From contig JBBRPH010000024.1 in the NCBI GenBank assembly GCA_038228295.1, positions 8,487 through 72,486 of the forward strand: a stretch of DNA of 64,000 nt. Reading direction: 5' to 3'. The translations under genes were made by a program, and so were the position numbers. Under the pieces are notes generated by a model, which was not told the DNA's origin, searched no databases, and was given only the letters and a program-made list of their open reading frames with translations. The first letter of the stretch is position 1. The number at the start of each line of letters is the position of its first letter. Below are positions 50,133 to 60,260 of this stretch, piece by piece. The DNA is from JAICKM01 sp038228295 (GTDB lineage Bacteria > Chloroflexota > Chloroflexia > QHBQ01 > JAICKM01).

Positions 50133-53100
50133 GGGCGCGGAGCCAAGCGGCTGAACGCCTGAATGCGCCCATTGCCGCTGTCGCTCACGTAAACCAGCCC
50201 TTCGGGACCGACGGCCACCCCCACCGGCTGCAAAAACTGGCCCGGCCCGCTGCCCGGCGCGCCCACGCGATCCACCCGTCCACCGGCCGTATCCACCACA
50301 GTGATCACGCTGCGGTCAGGGTCGGTCACATAGAGCAAGTTGCCGCTGATCGCCAAATTAGATGCGCCGAACGAAGTGCCGATACCTACCGCCCAGCTCT
50401 TGCGGATGGTGTCGCTGGTAGGGTCCAGTTGCACCACGCGGCCCAGCAAATCGGCGACGTAGAGCAGGCCGTCCGCGCCGACCACCACATCCACCGGCTG
50501 GTTCAGCCCGTTGCCGGGGCTATGGCTACCGCTATACGCAGTCTGGAACACCCCCTCCGTCGTGTACTGCCAGATGCGGTTGCCCGCCGGGTCCGCGATG
50601 TACACCGCACCATCCGGACCGACCGTCAAGCCTGCCGCGCTGGAGGGTTGTAACTTCACAACATGATCCAGCGTACCGTCGGGGTTGAAGACCTGCACGC
50701 GGTCGGGATCGGGCGCTTCCAGCACGTAGATTTTGCCGCCGGGACCCACCGCCACATCTTCGATGGTGCCGAATTGACCGGGTGCCGTGCCCGCCGTGCC
50801 CCAACTGCGCACGGTATTGCCGGAGGCATCCAGGACCACGATCTGGTGCCGGTCGGTGGCACCGATGTAGATCAGACCGTTGCCGTCCGCCGCTAGGCTA
50901 TGCGCGGTACGGACCGCAGATGGGGCGGCCAGGATTTTGCTCGGCACCACCGGCACCGGCGGATCACCGAGCGGCGTAGTAACGGGCGGCGGCTCCAATC
51001 CGCTACCCACCGGCCCCATGCCGCCGGCCGCCGCGTGCAGCACCGTGCCGTCAAGCAGCGTGCGTGTGCCTGCGGGCGGGGTCCAGAACAGTTCTAGGGT
51101 GCCCTGCCCGCCGGCATAGGCGTAGGTCACAGCGAAACGGTGCGGGCCGGCGGGCAGGGTAGCCTGCCCGGTGACGGAGCGCACGCTGGGGTCTGTTTGA
51201 TGATTACTGATCACCGGGTTGTCGTCTATTGTGACCTGCGTGCCGCCGTTGGCATAGGTCTCAAAGGTATAGGCACCAGCCTGGGGTGCGACCAGGGTGC
51301 CGCTCCAACGCCCCACCAGCGCGCCGGTTTTGAACGCCGTGGGTGCGTCGCGGAAGCCCAGGAAGGGATCAAGGCGGCGCTGCAAGACCGGTGCTGCGTT
51401 CACGCCCACCGGCTCCGGCCCCCATAGGTTGATGCTGAACGGCTGGATCGTGCCGAGCAGCGCCGCGCCCGGCCCGTTCCAGAGGAACTGCGGTCGCACC
51501 AGCGTGAACGCTTGCCCGCCTGCCGACCATTGCAGGCTAATATGGGCCGCAGCGCTAGGCAGCACCCCTCGTAGTTCGACCTGATGAATGCCGCGCGCCA
51601 GGATCACCTCACCGACGCCAGGACCGGGGGTGCCCGTGGTGGTCAGTACGGACGTGCCGTCAATCTGCAGGCTGCCGCCCGCCGCGCTATCGAGATGGAA
51701 GCTATAGCGACCGTATTCGGGGGCCACCAACCCGCCACTCCAGGTAGCTTGCACGGGGTAGGTCAGGCCGCTGGGTGGGACCAGGCGCGTACCTAACGCC
51801 GCCTCCTGCCGCTCGATGGTCGGGCCGGTGGCCGGCGTGTAGTGCGCCGACAACTGCCGCCGCGCCGCCAGCACTTCGCTGGGGATCTGATAAGCTGTGA
51901 AGAGTATGCGCCCATTGGCCGGCGGGCCGTAGTAATAAGGCTGGGCATGGCCTTCCGGGTAGTAGTCGCGTAGCGCCCTCAGGTAGTGGGAGTTGAGATC
52001 CCAGACCAAAAATACTACGTCACGGTCACCGGCATCCAGTATCGGCAGATCATTTGCCGCGTTCGCCAAGTCGGTGCCGTCGGTGCCGTGATTAAGGAAG
52101 CGGTTGACCCCGTGACTCCAGAAGATCAGCGGCGCGCCGACATCATAATAGAACGGGCGCGGGCGACCGGCGGCCTGCGCGACATTATTAGTATCGCGCA
52201 CAAACGCCGCTTGCCCAGTAACTTCGCTGAACGGCAAAGGGGTGACATAGTGAATAAAGTAGTCGGTGAAGTTCTGCACGCCCAGCGTCGCTAACAACGC
52301 GGTGGTCACGGCAACCGCCGCCCCCTGGCCTACCCATTGCCAGGCGCGCTGCCGGCCTAACCGACCCACCAGAAGCACAAACTCTGCGCTTAATTTGTTG
52401 ACCGGCAAGGCGGCGAAAATTGCCATCGCGGGGATGATACCGATGATGCGGGCCATATAGGGTGCGTCAATCGTCAGCACGCCGCCGGCGATCAGCGTGG
52501 ACCAGAACCAAATAGATAGTAAACCGAAGCGCGCATCGCGCCAGCGCCAGAGCGCCCAGGCAATGCCGATGATCAGCAGTGCGGCTTCAATGGGTTTGGT
52601 CACTGGCGCACCGGTAAACGTATAAACCGAACTGGCATCAAAGCGGTAGGTGAAAATAGATAGAGTGTTGATGGTTTGCCCCCACAACGCACGCGCCCAA
52701 AAGCCGTCCGGCATCACCCGCACACTGAGCGGAGTCTGTTCAAACACGAGGGGCGAGAAGGGATACACATCAGTGAGGCGCGGCACGCGCAGGCCGAGAT
52801 ACAGCGGTGTGTGGGTTGCCCCGTGCTGCTGCACCATACGGCCCTCGTTGCCGGGGTTGAAAATCAGCTTTTCGTTGGCGCGCCCATTCAGCACAGTGCT
52901 GTTGTCGCTCAGGTAGGCGGCAAACGGCGTGGCCGCGCACACGCAGGCCGTCAGTAAGATGATGATCTGCGGAATATAGAGTAACACGCCACGCACTTGC
53001 GCACGCACGGCCTGCCCGACCGCACGCAGGCGGGGCAGCGTGGGAGCCGCACGGTGGATAGCCGCGTATGTGCCCGGTAGGCGCACTAAAGGTAGCAGCC

Positions 53101-54406
53101 CGAACAGATAGACCAGCGCCCCAACAACCACAAAGGGATTAAGCCGCCCACCATTGTAGAAATACAGACCGAGCATAAAACCATAGCCGGCCAACACCCA
53201 GTCTAGTAGTCGCCGGGTTTGTAAGCCGCGGGTCAGAAACAGAAAACCGAGCGTGAGCGACAGCGGCGCGGTGATGTTGCTGAACTCGGCGCGCGTGAAA
53301 TGGATCGTGACCGCCGAAATTGCCATAAATAGGCTCGCGATAACGGCGGTGCGCAAGCCAAACCAGCGGCGCACTAGCAAATAGAAGGGGATAACCATCA
53401 CGGACCCGGTCAGTGTGGAAAACGCACGCACGCCACCTAGCCCAGTGCCGAACACCTTCATAGCCAGTGCAATGCCCCAGTAATAAAAGTTGGGTTGGGC
53501 AAACCAGCCGGTGCCGAACAGCGGCGCGTTGTGTCCTTCGAGGATATTGATTGCGTCCATGCCGGCTTCGCCTTCGTCACCATGCACGCCCATGAACCAG
53601 TCGTCAAGCCGGTAGAGACGCAGGGCGAAGGTGAGCAGCACGATACTGAGGAAGAGCAAGGTTTCGGCGCGCCGCGAGAGCCGCCAATCGGCGTGGTCTT
53701 CGGCTTCCTGTAGGCCGGCATCGGCATCGGCTCCCAGACGGGGGCGGTGGCCGACAAAGGCGACCGCTAGCAGCACCATACTGGCCGCCCAGCCCAGGCC
53801 ACCGGGCACTGAGTCGTAGGATGCGGCGCGAATGAGTTGCGTGCTGTAGAGGTTGAGGCCGAGCGCGCCGAGTGCGAGCATATAGCGCGGCACCATACGA
53901 AGCGCCGGCCGGCGCGCTAACAGGCCGGGGTGGGCTGCCGCAGTGAGCGCGGCAACCGGCGCGCGTTCCGGCGGCAGGCGCAGCAGGCTTTTGTTGCGGT
54001 AGGTGCCCAGCCAGGCGATGAGCAGCACGGCCAGCGCCAGGGCATACCAATGGATCGCCGAAAGGATCTGCCCGTCTCCCACCCGCCGCTGAGCGTAGAG
54101 CGCCAAACCCACACCGAGCGCGCCCAGGACGAACGCCCGCGCATGGACCAGCGGCGGGCGCGTGAGGATCGCCCAGCGACCCCCGGATGGGGGAGGCCGA
54201 TCCGGCACCGGATCGGCGGCGGGTGGCTCTGCTTCGGCAATTGGCGCAGCGGGGGGCACGGGCGGGGCCGGGGGCGGAAGAACGGGATCGGTAACCGGGG
54301 CGGCGGCAGGTTCTACCAGCGGTGGAGCAACTAACACAACACGGCGCACTCGGCGGATTTCGTTGTTTGCCGCAGCCGAATCGGCGCTGCGCTCCGTACT
54401 TGCCAT
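50129..54406 (-). CDS. giant membrane glycosyltransferase (GT39/PMT-like) fused to two PA14 domains and an NHL propeller
   Basis: A 1425-residue protein; GGGAG precedes the ATG. Residues 1-100 are cytoplasmic and Pro-rich. Residues ~100-700 hold 12 or more membrane helices of the GT39/PMT type, with GVHGDEGEAGMDAINILEGHN in the first outer loop, whose acidic residues are typical of the catalytic site using polyprenyl-phosphate sugars. Two PA14-like beta domains follow (about 870-960, 1030-1113; WSGGLVAPEYGRYSFHLDS and WSGTLVAPQAGAYTFETYA), then an NHL beta-propeller (about 1155-1425; SLAADGNGLIYIGATDRHQI, repeated VAVGPxGxxYV). It should glycosylate an exported protein or lipid, with the outer domains binding glycans or the acceptor. 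The fusion is exceptional. Confidence 0.88.
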   Translation of the reverse strand: MASTERSADSAAANNEIRRVRRVVLVAPPLVEPAAAPVTDPVLPPPAPPVPPAAPIAEAEPPAADPVPDRPPPSGGRWAILTRPPLVHARAFVLGALGVGLALYAQRRVGDGQILSAIHWYALALAVLLIAWLGTYRNKSLLRLPPERAPVAALTAAAHPGLLARRPALRMVPRYMLALGALGLNLYSTQLIRAASYDSVPGGLGWAASMVLLAVAFVGHRPRLGADADAGLQEAEDHADWRLSRRAETLLFLSIVLLTFALRLYRLDDWFMGVHGDEGEAGMDAINILEGHNAPLFGTGWFAQPNFYYWGIALAMKVFGTGLGGVRAFSTLTGSVMVIPFYLLVRRWFGLRTAVIASLFMAISAVTIHFTRAEFSNITAPLSLTLGFLFLTRGLQTRRLLDWVLAGYGFMLGLYFYNGGRLNPFVVVGALVYLFGLLPLVRLPGTYAAIHRAAPTLPRLRAVGQAVRAQVRGVLLYIPQIIILLTACVCAATPFAAYLSDNSTVLNGRANEKLIFNPGNEGRMVQQHGATHTPLYLGLRVPRLTDVYPFSPLVFEQTPLSVRVMPDGFWARALWGQTINTLSIFTYRFDASSVYTFTGAPVTKPIEAALLIIGIAWALWRWRDARFGLLSIWFWSTLIAGGVLTIDAPYMARIIGIIPAMAIFAALPVNKLSAEFVLLVGRLGRQRAWQWVGQGAAVAVTTALLATLGVQNFTDYFIHYVTPLPFSEVTGQAAFVRDTNNVAQAAGRPRPFYYDVGAPLIFWSHGVNRFLNHGTDGTDLANAANDLPILDAGDRDVVFLVWDLNSHYLRALRDYYPEGHAQPYYYGPPANGRILFTAYQIPSEVLAARRQLSAHYTPATGPTIERQEAALGTRLVPPSGLTYPVQATWSGGLVAPEYGRYSFHLDSAAGGSLQIDGTSVLTTTGTPGPGVGEVILARGIHQVELRGVLPSAAAHISLQWSAGGQAFTLVRPQFLWNGPGAALLGTIQPFSINLWGPEPVGVNAAPVLQRRLDPFLGFRDAPTAFKTGALVGRWSGTLVAPQAGAYTFETYANGGTQVTIDDNPVISNHQTDPSVRSVTGQATLPAGPHRFAVTYAYAGGQGTLELFWTPPAGTRTLLDGTVLHAAAGGMGPVGSGLEPPPVTTPLGDPPVPVVPSKILAAPSAVRTAHSLAADGNGLIYIGATDRHQIVVLDASGNTVRSWGTAGTAPGQFGTIEDVAVGPGGKIYVLEAPDPDRVQVFNPDGTLDHVVKLQPSSAAGLTVGPDGAVYIADPAGNRIWQYTTEGVFQTAYSGSHSPGNGLNQPVDVVVGADGLLYVADLLGRVVQLDPTSDTIRKSWAVGIGTSFGASNLAISGNLLYVTDPDRSVITVVDTAGGRVDRVGAPGSGPGQFLQPVGVAVGPEGLVYVSDSGNGRIQAFSRLAPRP

Positions 54407-54486
54407 TGCTGCTCCCTGCTGCTTGCGATAGAACCGGTTGCCGGCATTAATCTTACCACATCTACCCATGCTTATGCCAGCAAAAA

Positions 54487-54515
54487 GGCGGAGTGCGCTT
54501 GAAGCGCACCCCGCC
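54487..54515 (-). terminator. terminator after the Kelch/SLH gene
   Basis: GGCGGAGTGCGCTT (from 54487) pairs with AAGCGCACCCCGCC (to 54515), one mismatch, 2-nt loop. On the minus strand it is followed by TTTTTG, a good intrinsic terminator. Confidence 0.8.
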
Positions 54516-54539
54516 TGCTACCCGCGCGCCGTGCGGCGG

Positions 54540-57179
54540 CTAGCGCTGCGTGATCGTGTAGTACACCATCTTGCTAATCTGACCGCGTGTCGCATTATTA
54601 GCGGGCAGGAAGCAAGGTACCCCACTGGGACACTGCGCGGCCGTGGTATAGCCGCCGAGGATGCCCTTCGAGTAGGCAGTCTCGATAAATTGGTAGAAGG
54701 GACTGGTCGCGGCGACATCGGTGAACTGTGGCGTGGTCGGGTTGAGCAGCGTCCAGGCTTTGGCAACCACCAGGATCTTCGCGATCTGACCGCGCGTCAC
54801 CAGATTACCGGGCCGGAAGTACGGGCGGCGCGCCGCATCGCACGGTTCGGCGGCGCCCGTCGCCGGGTTCGTGCCACCGCAGTTGTAGCCGGCGACGGCA
54901 TGATGGGCGTAGGTAGTCTCGACGAGCGGGAAAAAGATGCTGCTCGGCGGCATATCGGTGAAGCTATAACTACCGGTGGGCGTAGGGGTAACAACCGGCC
55001 AACCCATACCCAGCGTGACCATTTTCATGAACTGCTGGCGCGTTGTATTGTTGTAGGGCTTGAACGTGCCGTCACTATAGCCGGAGATGATGTTGAGGCA
55101 CACCAAATACTCGACCGGCGTGTAGAAGTAGACGTTGGTCGGCACATCGCTAAAGCTCTGCCCGTCGCTGGCATAGGCACAGGTGCGCAGCGGCCCGGTG
55201 ATATTGTTGCTATAATCCGGCTCTGGGTACAGATTAGTGTTGCGATCCACCCAACCGTAGACATCGTAAGACCCCGTATGCGGGGGCAGCCACGAGGCCT
55301 GGACTACTACCTCCTGACCGGGTTGCAACGGTTGGCTCAACGTGATCGTGCCGAACGTATCACTAGGGTCGGCCGGCACCGGCGGGCGGGTGAGACCGGC
55401 GTAGAAGTCCACCTCTAGCCGCGTACCGGCCGGCACCGCCACCGTACCTACATTCATCACGCTCGCCTGCAACAGCGCACTCCGCCCGCGCACCAAGCGG
55501 AACGTACCGCTCGGCTGCGCCGCCACCTGCCGGATCACCAGATCCCCTCCCGTCGCACCGGGTGTAGGTGTGACCGCACCGGGCGTAACAGTGGCCGGCG
55601 GCGGATTACCCTCATAGTAGAGGCTAACCCAATTCAAAAAAGGGGTGCTGGTCAGTGCGCTATTATCGCGCGCTAATTCAACATGATATTGGAAATATTG
55701 ACCCGAAAGGTTTGTTAAGCTGATAGAAGTGGTCTGGCTAATTCCCGGTGTGATAATTAGCGGTGACGAGTAGGTTGTGCCGTTAAAGCCGGAATCATTA
55801 CTGAAGCGGTATTGGAAGGTGAGAGTGATGGGCTGGCCGGTCACCATACTGGTATTCAAGAGTAGGTTATAGAAAGGGCTGCTCTGCCTGTTGGTGTCTA
55901 GAGTACGGGAAGTGAAGACACCACTGGGAGCACGGGTTGATCCACCGGCTGCTGCGCAAGCCGTCTCGCCGTAACGGACTGAGGCTATGGGGTTGCCGTT
56001 GGAATCGGCCCCATCAATCACATAGAGCCAGCCGTCAGTGCTTGCTACCATTGTGTGGGCGTAGCGCGGTGTACCTAGATTGGAAGTATCATACCAGCCT
56101 CCGGCGAAATAGTCTGGAGCAGCAGAAAGCACCGAAGTCGCCACATTCGCCGTCAAGAGCCGATTTTGGTTGAGCGCACCGCCGCCAAAGTAGAGATTGC
56201 CACCGCACTGTGTAGTGCCGTAGGCAGTGCCGGCTGAGTAGACCAGATTTTGACCATAGTTTACATTGGCCGTCCAACTACTTAGTGCGCCGGTCACACG
56301 ATCGGCGTTCGCGCTGATAACATTAGGCGCGGCCACGCCTAGCCCTACAAAACCGGTAGCGACGAACACTTTGATATTTGTGCCGTCACTATAGCTAGTG
56401 ACAATATGGCCGCTTACACCTGAATCGTAAGGCGGAGGGAGATCCTGGAGGCTCGTCCAGGATGCTAAGGAGCCGTCTGCATTGGGGTGTGTGTAATAGA
56501 CGTGTTGGCTAGCCGGCGGACTCTCGTGCTCTCCGCCGATGAGGTAGATGAAGCCGTGGACGGCAGTGGCACCACTATGAAGCAGGGACTCCGGTACATT
56601 CTGTGCGTCTTGTGTCCAGGCTGAAAGAGTTCCGTCTGTCGTGTTCACCGTGGCGCGGTATACTACATCACGATAGCTAGTACCGTCATAACCGCCCATG
56701 ACATAGACCTGGTTGTTCACCGCTACGGCCACAGGACCAATCAATGCGACCGGCAACGATGTAACCGCCTGCCAGGTTGAAAGCGTGTGATTGGCCTGGA
56801 TAGTGGTCACATAGGAGGTGGCGAGCGGCACCCCACCCGAACCGGCTCCTCCGAAGGCATAAATGTGATTGCCCACTACAACGCTGGCGTGAAAAAACCG
56901 GGCCGGCATACCACTGCTGGTGGTATCCGCCCATCCACCGGCCAGACCAATAGATTGCAGCGCTACTGATCCGTCATCAACCGGCGCTAATTCTGCGTGG
57001 TAGAGCGACCCCTGGTTGAAGTCGTTGATGGAGGTGTCGGTAAGCACCTGTAGTGAGTGAGGCGCGTTGCTGTTGGGGTTTCCGCCTTGCGCAAATATAC
57101 CATCTGCGGTGAAGCTAATCCCCACTACGGTGAGCACGGCGATGAGGAGCAGGGCCGGTAGTATAAACTTACGGTTCAT
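54540..57179 (-). CDS. secreted Kelch-repeat protein with CARDB-like and three SLH domains
   Basis: An 879-residue protein with a signal peptide (FILPALLLIAVLTVVGISF). Residues ~85-410 are Kelch-type repeats (VVGNHIYAFGGAGSGGV, AVNNQVYVMGGYDGTSY, VHGFIYLIGGEHE). Residues ~415-530 are a beta domain with SNDSGFNGTTYSSPLI. Residues ~550-680 resemble CARDB: VIRQVAAQPSGTFRLVRGRS...YPEPDYSNNITG. Three SLH domains close the protein (QSFSDVPTNVYFYTPVEYLV, YSFTDMPPSSIFFPLVETTY, PQFTDVAATSPFYQFIETAY). It is anchored to the cell wall; the propeller suggests binding of a partner protein or glycan. It lies 134 bp upstream of the GT39 gene on the same strand. Confidence 0.85.
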   Translation of the reverse strand: MNRKFILPALLLIAVLTVVGISFTADGIFAQGGNPNSNAPHSLQVLTDTSINDFNQGSLYHAELAPVDDGSVALQSIGLAGGWADTTSSGMPARFFHASVVVGNHIYAFGGAGSGGVPLATSYVTTIQANHTLSTWQAVTSLPVALIGPVAVAVNNQVYVMGGYDGTSYRDVVYRATVNTTDGTLSAWTQDAQNVPESLLHSGATAVHGFIYLIGGEHESPPASQHVYYTHPNADGSLASWTSLQDLPPPYDSGVSGHIVTSYSDGTNIKVFVATGFVGLGVAAPNVISANADRVTGALSSWTANVNYGQNLVYSAGTAYGTTQCGGNLYFGGGALNQNRLLTANVATSVLSAAPDYFAGGWYDTSNLGTPRYAHTMVASTDGWLYVIDGADSNGNPIASVRYGETACAAAGGSTRAPSGVFTSRTLDTNRQSSPFYNLLLNTSMVTGQPITLTFQYRFSNDSGFNGTTYSSPLIITPGISQTTSISLTNLSGQYFQYHVELARDNSALTSTPFLNWVSLYYEGNPPPATVTPGAVTPTPGATGGDLVIRQVAAQPSGTFRLVRGRSALLQASVMNVGTVAVPAGTRLEVDFYAGLTRPPVPADPSDTFGTITLSQPLQPGQEVVVQASWLPPHTGSYDVYGWVDRNTNLYPEPDYSNNITGPLRTCAYASDGQSFSDVPTNVYFYTPVEYLVCLNIISGYSDGTFKPYNNTTRQQFMKMVTLGMGWPVVTPTPTGSYSFTDMPPSSIFFPLVETTYAHHAVAGYNCGGTNPATGAAEPCDAARRPYFRPGNLVTRGQIAKILVVAKAWTLLNPTTPQFTDVAATSPFYQFIETAYSKGILGGYTTAAQCPSGVPCFLPANNATRGQISKMVYYTITQR

Positions 57180-57382
57180 AGGGATCCCTTCTCTATAAGC
57201 TGAGTGTTAGAAGTGTGGTGGAGCTGGGGAGCCGGCGTTCACGGACGGTGAAGCGTAGTTTGCTTAGTTCACCAGCGGCTTATTGGGAAAGTATACCACA
57301 CGCATAGTGTGTTACGCTAGAGGAGGTTTAATGCTTGTGCCTATGCAAGGTCGCGCCTTACAACTGACATTGGTAAAAAGGA

Positions 57383-57412
57383 GACCGGCGCGTACTTCTG
57401 TACGCGCCGGTC
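57383..57412 (-). terminator. terminator after the TadG-like gene
   Basis: GACCGGCGCGTAC (57383-57395), loop TTCT, GTACGCGCCGGTC (57400-57412); on the minus strand followed by TCCTTTTTACC. Confidence 0.8.
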
Positions 57413-57423
57413 GGAAGGCGATC

Positions 57424-58794
57424 CTACGGACCAAGCTGTAAGACAGTCTGCCCGTCTCTCACAGCACGGTCGAGCCGGGGGCTAAAGGTGGCACGACCCG
57501 CCGCCCAGCCATAGCCCAAGAAATTACCTTTGAGGTCGTTTACATAGATGTTATTGCTCGCTGTACCACCACAGCAGTGCTGACTGGTAATCTTATATGC
57601 GACCGCATCCACAACGTGGTAGTACTTCTGCCCATTGTTAGCGGTATAAACGGCATCACTGACCGGGATCAGCACCGACCATTGGAAAGCACCAGCTTGT
57701 TGGATGGCTTGTACATCAAGATAGTTGTTAGGTATCGTTGGAAGGGGCACAGGCCTTTGGGTTGAGGTGCCTTTGATCCAAATGCCTGTCGCATTAATGT
57801 CACCGGGAACACCATCAGAGCCAAGCGGAATATTGTGCTGATCAGGCACCCTTGCACCCGGTGGTTGGTTCACACCCTGGTCCGCATAACCCTCAAACAG
57901 TGTGACATCAGAGGGTGTAAAGCCGCGAAAGAGGAAGCAGCTAAAATCATTGATGTTGGTTGCGTTTTGCCGACAGTCTGTGCCGTCTGTCGCCGCAGCG
58001 TTGTAGCTCAAGTTCGCCCAGTTGCTGGTACGGGTTGCTTGATCTATTCCCACCCCATTAAGGCTGTTCAGGCTAAATAAGGTGGTGTTGATCTGCGTGG
58101 TGAAGACCATAGTAGGTGTAACTAGGGTCATCGGCCACAGGATCGGTTGTCCTAAGTTAGCGCCTGCGTTCTTCGGCTGCGGGACCGGAGCAATTGCCCC
58201 AGCCGAACCCATACGGATGCCGGCATGGGCATCAGCGGTGACGCTGTTGATCCCGATAATGCGGGCGAAATATGTGCCGGCCGTCGAAGTGGTCTCTGCC
58301 CAGAGCCCCGCCGCGCCATAGCTATTGGTGCCGGAGCCACTGGCAAAAGGTATCAAACCGAGCCCTTCACCTACTCGCGCATCGTTCCCGTAAACCTTCC
58401 CGTCGGCATCAAGGTAGCGCAAATTCATTGTGCCACTCAATGTGACCGTATTCGTATCTATGGTATTGCTGTTAATGCTCGCCGCCTGTAGCGCCTGCAC
58501 CATTACTAGTTTAATCTGGTTGCTCTCGAACGCCGTCAGTTCGCGGACTTTCGGCGTACAAGGATCAGTACTGGGATCACAAAAACGGTGCGAAGGACTT
58601 AGAAAATATTGGTTCATCTTAGTTACGCCGGCAATCACTGCGCCATCCACCGCGTTCTGTGCATTACGTCGTTGAGCATAAGCGTTACCGCCGTCTATCG
58701 CTAGCGCCACCAGCGCCACCAGCGCCAGCAACGCGCCGGCGATGATAACGATAGCCTGTCCCCGCTGCTTACGTCCAGTTATATGCCTTATCAT
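57424..58794 (-). CDS. TadG-like pilus/surface protein
   Basis: A 456-residue protein; GGGAGG precedes the ATG at 58794. The N-terminus RKQRGQAIVIIAGALLALVALVALAIDGGNAYAQRRNAQNAVDGA is the classic Tad-G/TadE-like signal: a charged QRGQA, a membrane helix and GG.AY..RR..Q.A.D. The large remainder is extracellular, with Cys pairs (CDPSTDPC, QHCCGG), and no vWA metal-site motif is obvious, so it is TadG-like only at the N-terminus. It is the last gene of a three-gene Tad group. Likely a minor pilin or surface component. Confidence 0.83.
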   Translation of the reverse strand: MIRHITGRKQRGQAIVIIAGALLALVALVALAIDGGNAYAQRRNAQNAVDGAVIAGVTKMNQYFLSPSHRFCDPSTDPCTPKVRELTAFESNQIKLVMVQALQAASINSNTIDTNTVTLSGTMNLRYLDADGKVYGNDARVGEGLGLIPFASGSGTNSYGAAGLWAETTSTAGTYFARIIGINSVTADAHAGIRMGSAGAIAPVPQPKNAGANLGQPILWPMTLVTPTMVFTTQINTTLFSLNSLNGVGIDQATRTSNWANLSYNAAATDGTDCRQNATNINDFSCFLFRGFTPSDVTLFEGYADQGVNQPPGARVPDQHNIPLGSDGVPGDINATGIWIKGTSTQRPVPLPTIPNNYLDVQAIQQAGAFQWSVLIPVSDAVYTANNGQKYYHVVDAVAYKITSQHCCGGTASNNIYVNDLKGNFLGYGWAAGRATFSPRLDRAVRDGQTVLQLGP

Positions 58795-58886
58795 GATGTG
58801 TTCCCTCCCCAATACATAGTATCAGAAACGCAGAGGAGCCAAGCTGCCCTGTCAAGCTCCAGACAGTGTTGCTACCTACAATCCCC

Positions 58887-59426
58887 TTATGGACAGAAGA
58901 CCGAACTCGTTGTTGAGCCTGCCGTAGTAAATCGGCTGCCGCTAACTCCGCCAATCGAAATCTGATTAAACCCTAGCAGCGCGGGCAAAAATAAATCATC
59001 CATAGTGTAAGTAGCTGAAACGCTGAAGGGGGCGCCTAAACACCGGTGACGCTTATCCACATCAACCACCACAGCAGCGTCGGACACATGAGCCGGATCA
59101 ATGATCATGCCGAGCGAGCGTGCCGCTACCTGTTGTGCTCGCCGCTGGAAGGTCGCGTTATCCGGTGTACCAGGCGGGCGACCCCCCCCATGTGTATCTT
59201 CAGTAATATCGTTATCGGGGTAGAACGCCAGGATCGTAGCCGCCTCACCGGACATATTCAAGACTACTACATAGGTATAGAAAGCTCGTCCCAAATCTAC
59301 CGCCCCCGCCAGCAGCATGGCAACTAGCAAACTACCCAGCGCAAACTCGACTACACTCTGCCCTTTGCGGACGCGGCGTGTTTTTAGCGTCATTTGTTGT
59401 AGTGGCTTCATCTTATCAGACCTCAT
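58887..59426 (-). CDS. TadE-like pseudopilin
   Basis: A 179-residue protein with GGGGAG before the ATG, overlapping the previous stop by 4 bp (ATGA). The signature is RKGQSVVEFALGSLLVAMLLAGAVDLGRAFYTYVVV, the TadE motif (GQS/A-VEFAL followed by a membrane helix and DxGRA). The rest is an extracellular beta domain ending ISIGGVSGSRFTTAGSTTSS. TadE proteins are processed pseudopilins of the Flp/Tad machinery; the pilus ATPases and prepilin peptidase are not in the window. Confidence 0.87.
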   Translation of the reverse strand: MRSDKMKPLQQMTLKTRRVRKGQSVVEFALGSLLVAMLLAGAVDLGRAFYTYVVVLNMSGEAATILAFYPDNDITEDTHGGGRPPGTPDNATFQRRAQQVAARSLGMIIDPAHVSDAAVVVDVDKRHRCLGAPFSVSATYTMDDLFLPALLGFNQISIGGVSGSRFTTAGSTTSSVFCP

Positions 59427-60043
59427 GGGCTTGGCTCCCCATCTGGGCAGGTAACTGGTTCAACAATCCGCTCTTCATGCGCCATGATCGTGCGCGCCGA
59501 CACCATCTGGAGCTTGATTGGCCCGAAATTACTCAATAGTGGACTTAAAAAACTCATTGAGTAACTTGCCGTCACCACTACCCGATCAATACCTGGGTTA
59601 AATTCGGGTGGGGTTGTCAGGGATTTTGGAACTGTGCTATCGCCATGATCAAAGCCCACTTCAACATTCAATATTTCAGTCTGTGTATCGGTTATTGGTC
59701 GCTGAGTCGGAATCAGCACTGTCCGTGCACGCGCCTGAGCAACGATATTACATGGATTATCCGTGTGAGCAGGCGCAGGGTAACCATAACAACCAGGATC
59801 GCCACAGTCGTCGGCCGAGGAAACAACCTGATAGGGGTGGATAATCCCAAAACGGGTGCCTTCTTGTGCGGCCGAAGCAACCTGACTGAACAGGAACATC
59901 ATCCGCCCCATCTCCAGAATGCCCATTAGTAAGGTAAAGAGCAATAGTGAGATCAGAGCGAACTCAACCATACCTTGAGCAGTGTGCTTCGTCTTTGCTA
60001 AGCCCTTTTTAAGGTAAGTTGGTGCGTTTTCCCTTTTTCTCAT
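59423..60043 (-). CDS. TadE-like pseudopilin
   Basis: A 206-residue protein; GGGAG precedes the ATG at 60043. Motif AQGMVEFALISLLLFTLLMGILEMGRMMFLF is a TadE-type helix with Glu preceding; the extracellular part carries Cys pairs (CGDPGCYG, PCNIV). First gene of the Tad trio, driven by a clear promoter upstream. It is paralogous to the following TadE-like gene in the helix region only. Confidence 0.87.
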   Translation of the reverse strand: MRKRENAPTYLKKGLAKTKHTAQGMVEFALISLLLFTLLMGILEMGRMMFLFSQVASAAQEGTRFGIIHPYQVVSSADDCGDPGCYGYPAPAHTDNPCNIVAQARARTVLIPTQRPITDTQTEILNVEVGFDHGDSTVPKSLTTPPEFNPGIDRVVVTASYSMSFLSPLLSNFGPIKLQMVSARTIMAHEERIVEPVTCPDGEPSP

Positions 60044-60144
60044 TGCACATATTCTCCCTTCCAAGTAGCCACCGACGTGCAACCTGTCAAGCGACGCGGA
60101 CCAGCTTACCGTTCAGCGACTTCTAGAAGCGTCAAACCTCCTTC

Positions 60145-60173
60145 ATTATAGGCTTACATGAGACCCCACGCAA
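60145..60173 (-). promoter_or_regulatory. promoter of the Tad-like operon
   Basis: On the minus strand TTGCGT (60168-60173) and TATAAT (60145-60150) with a 17-bp spacer, about 100 bp before the first TadE-like start. Confidence 0.7.
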
Positions 60174-60260
60174 TAGGATATAGGTACCGATAGGCACTAG
60201 AGTGGTAAAAAAGGGTTAGCCAAATAGTACTACTTTGCTGCTATATAGTGTAGTAACAGG

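Noticed and set aside
54438..55418. 326-codon open frame on the plus strand
   Set aside because: Antisense to the SLH part of the Kelch protein; no domain, no ribosome site.
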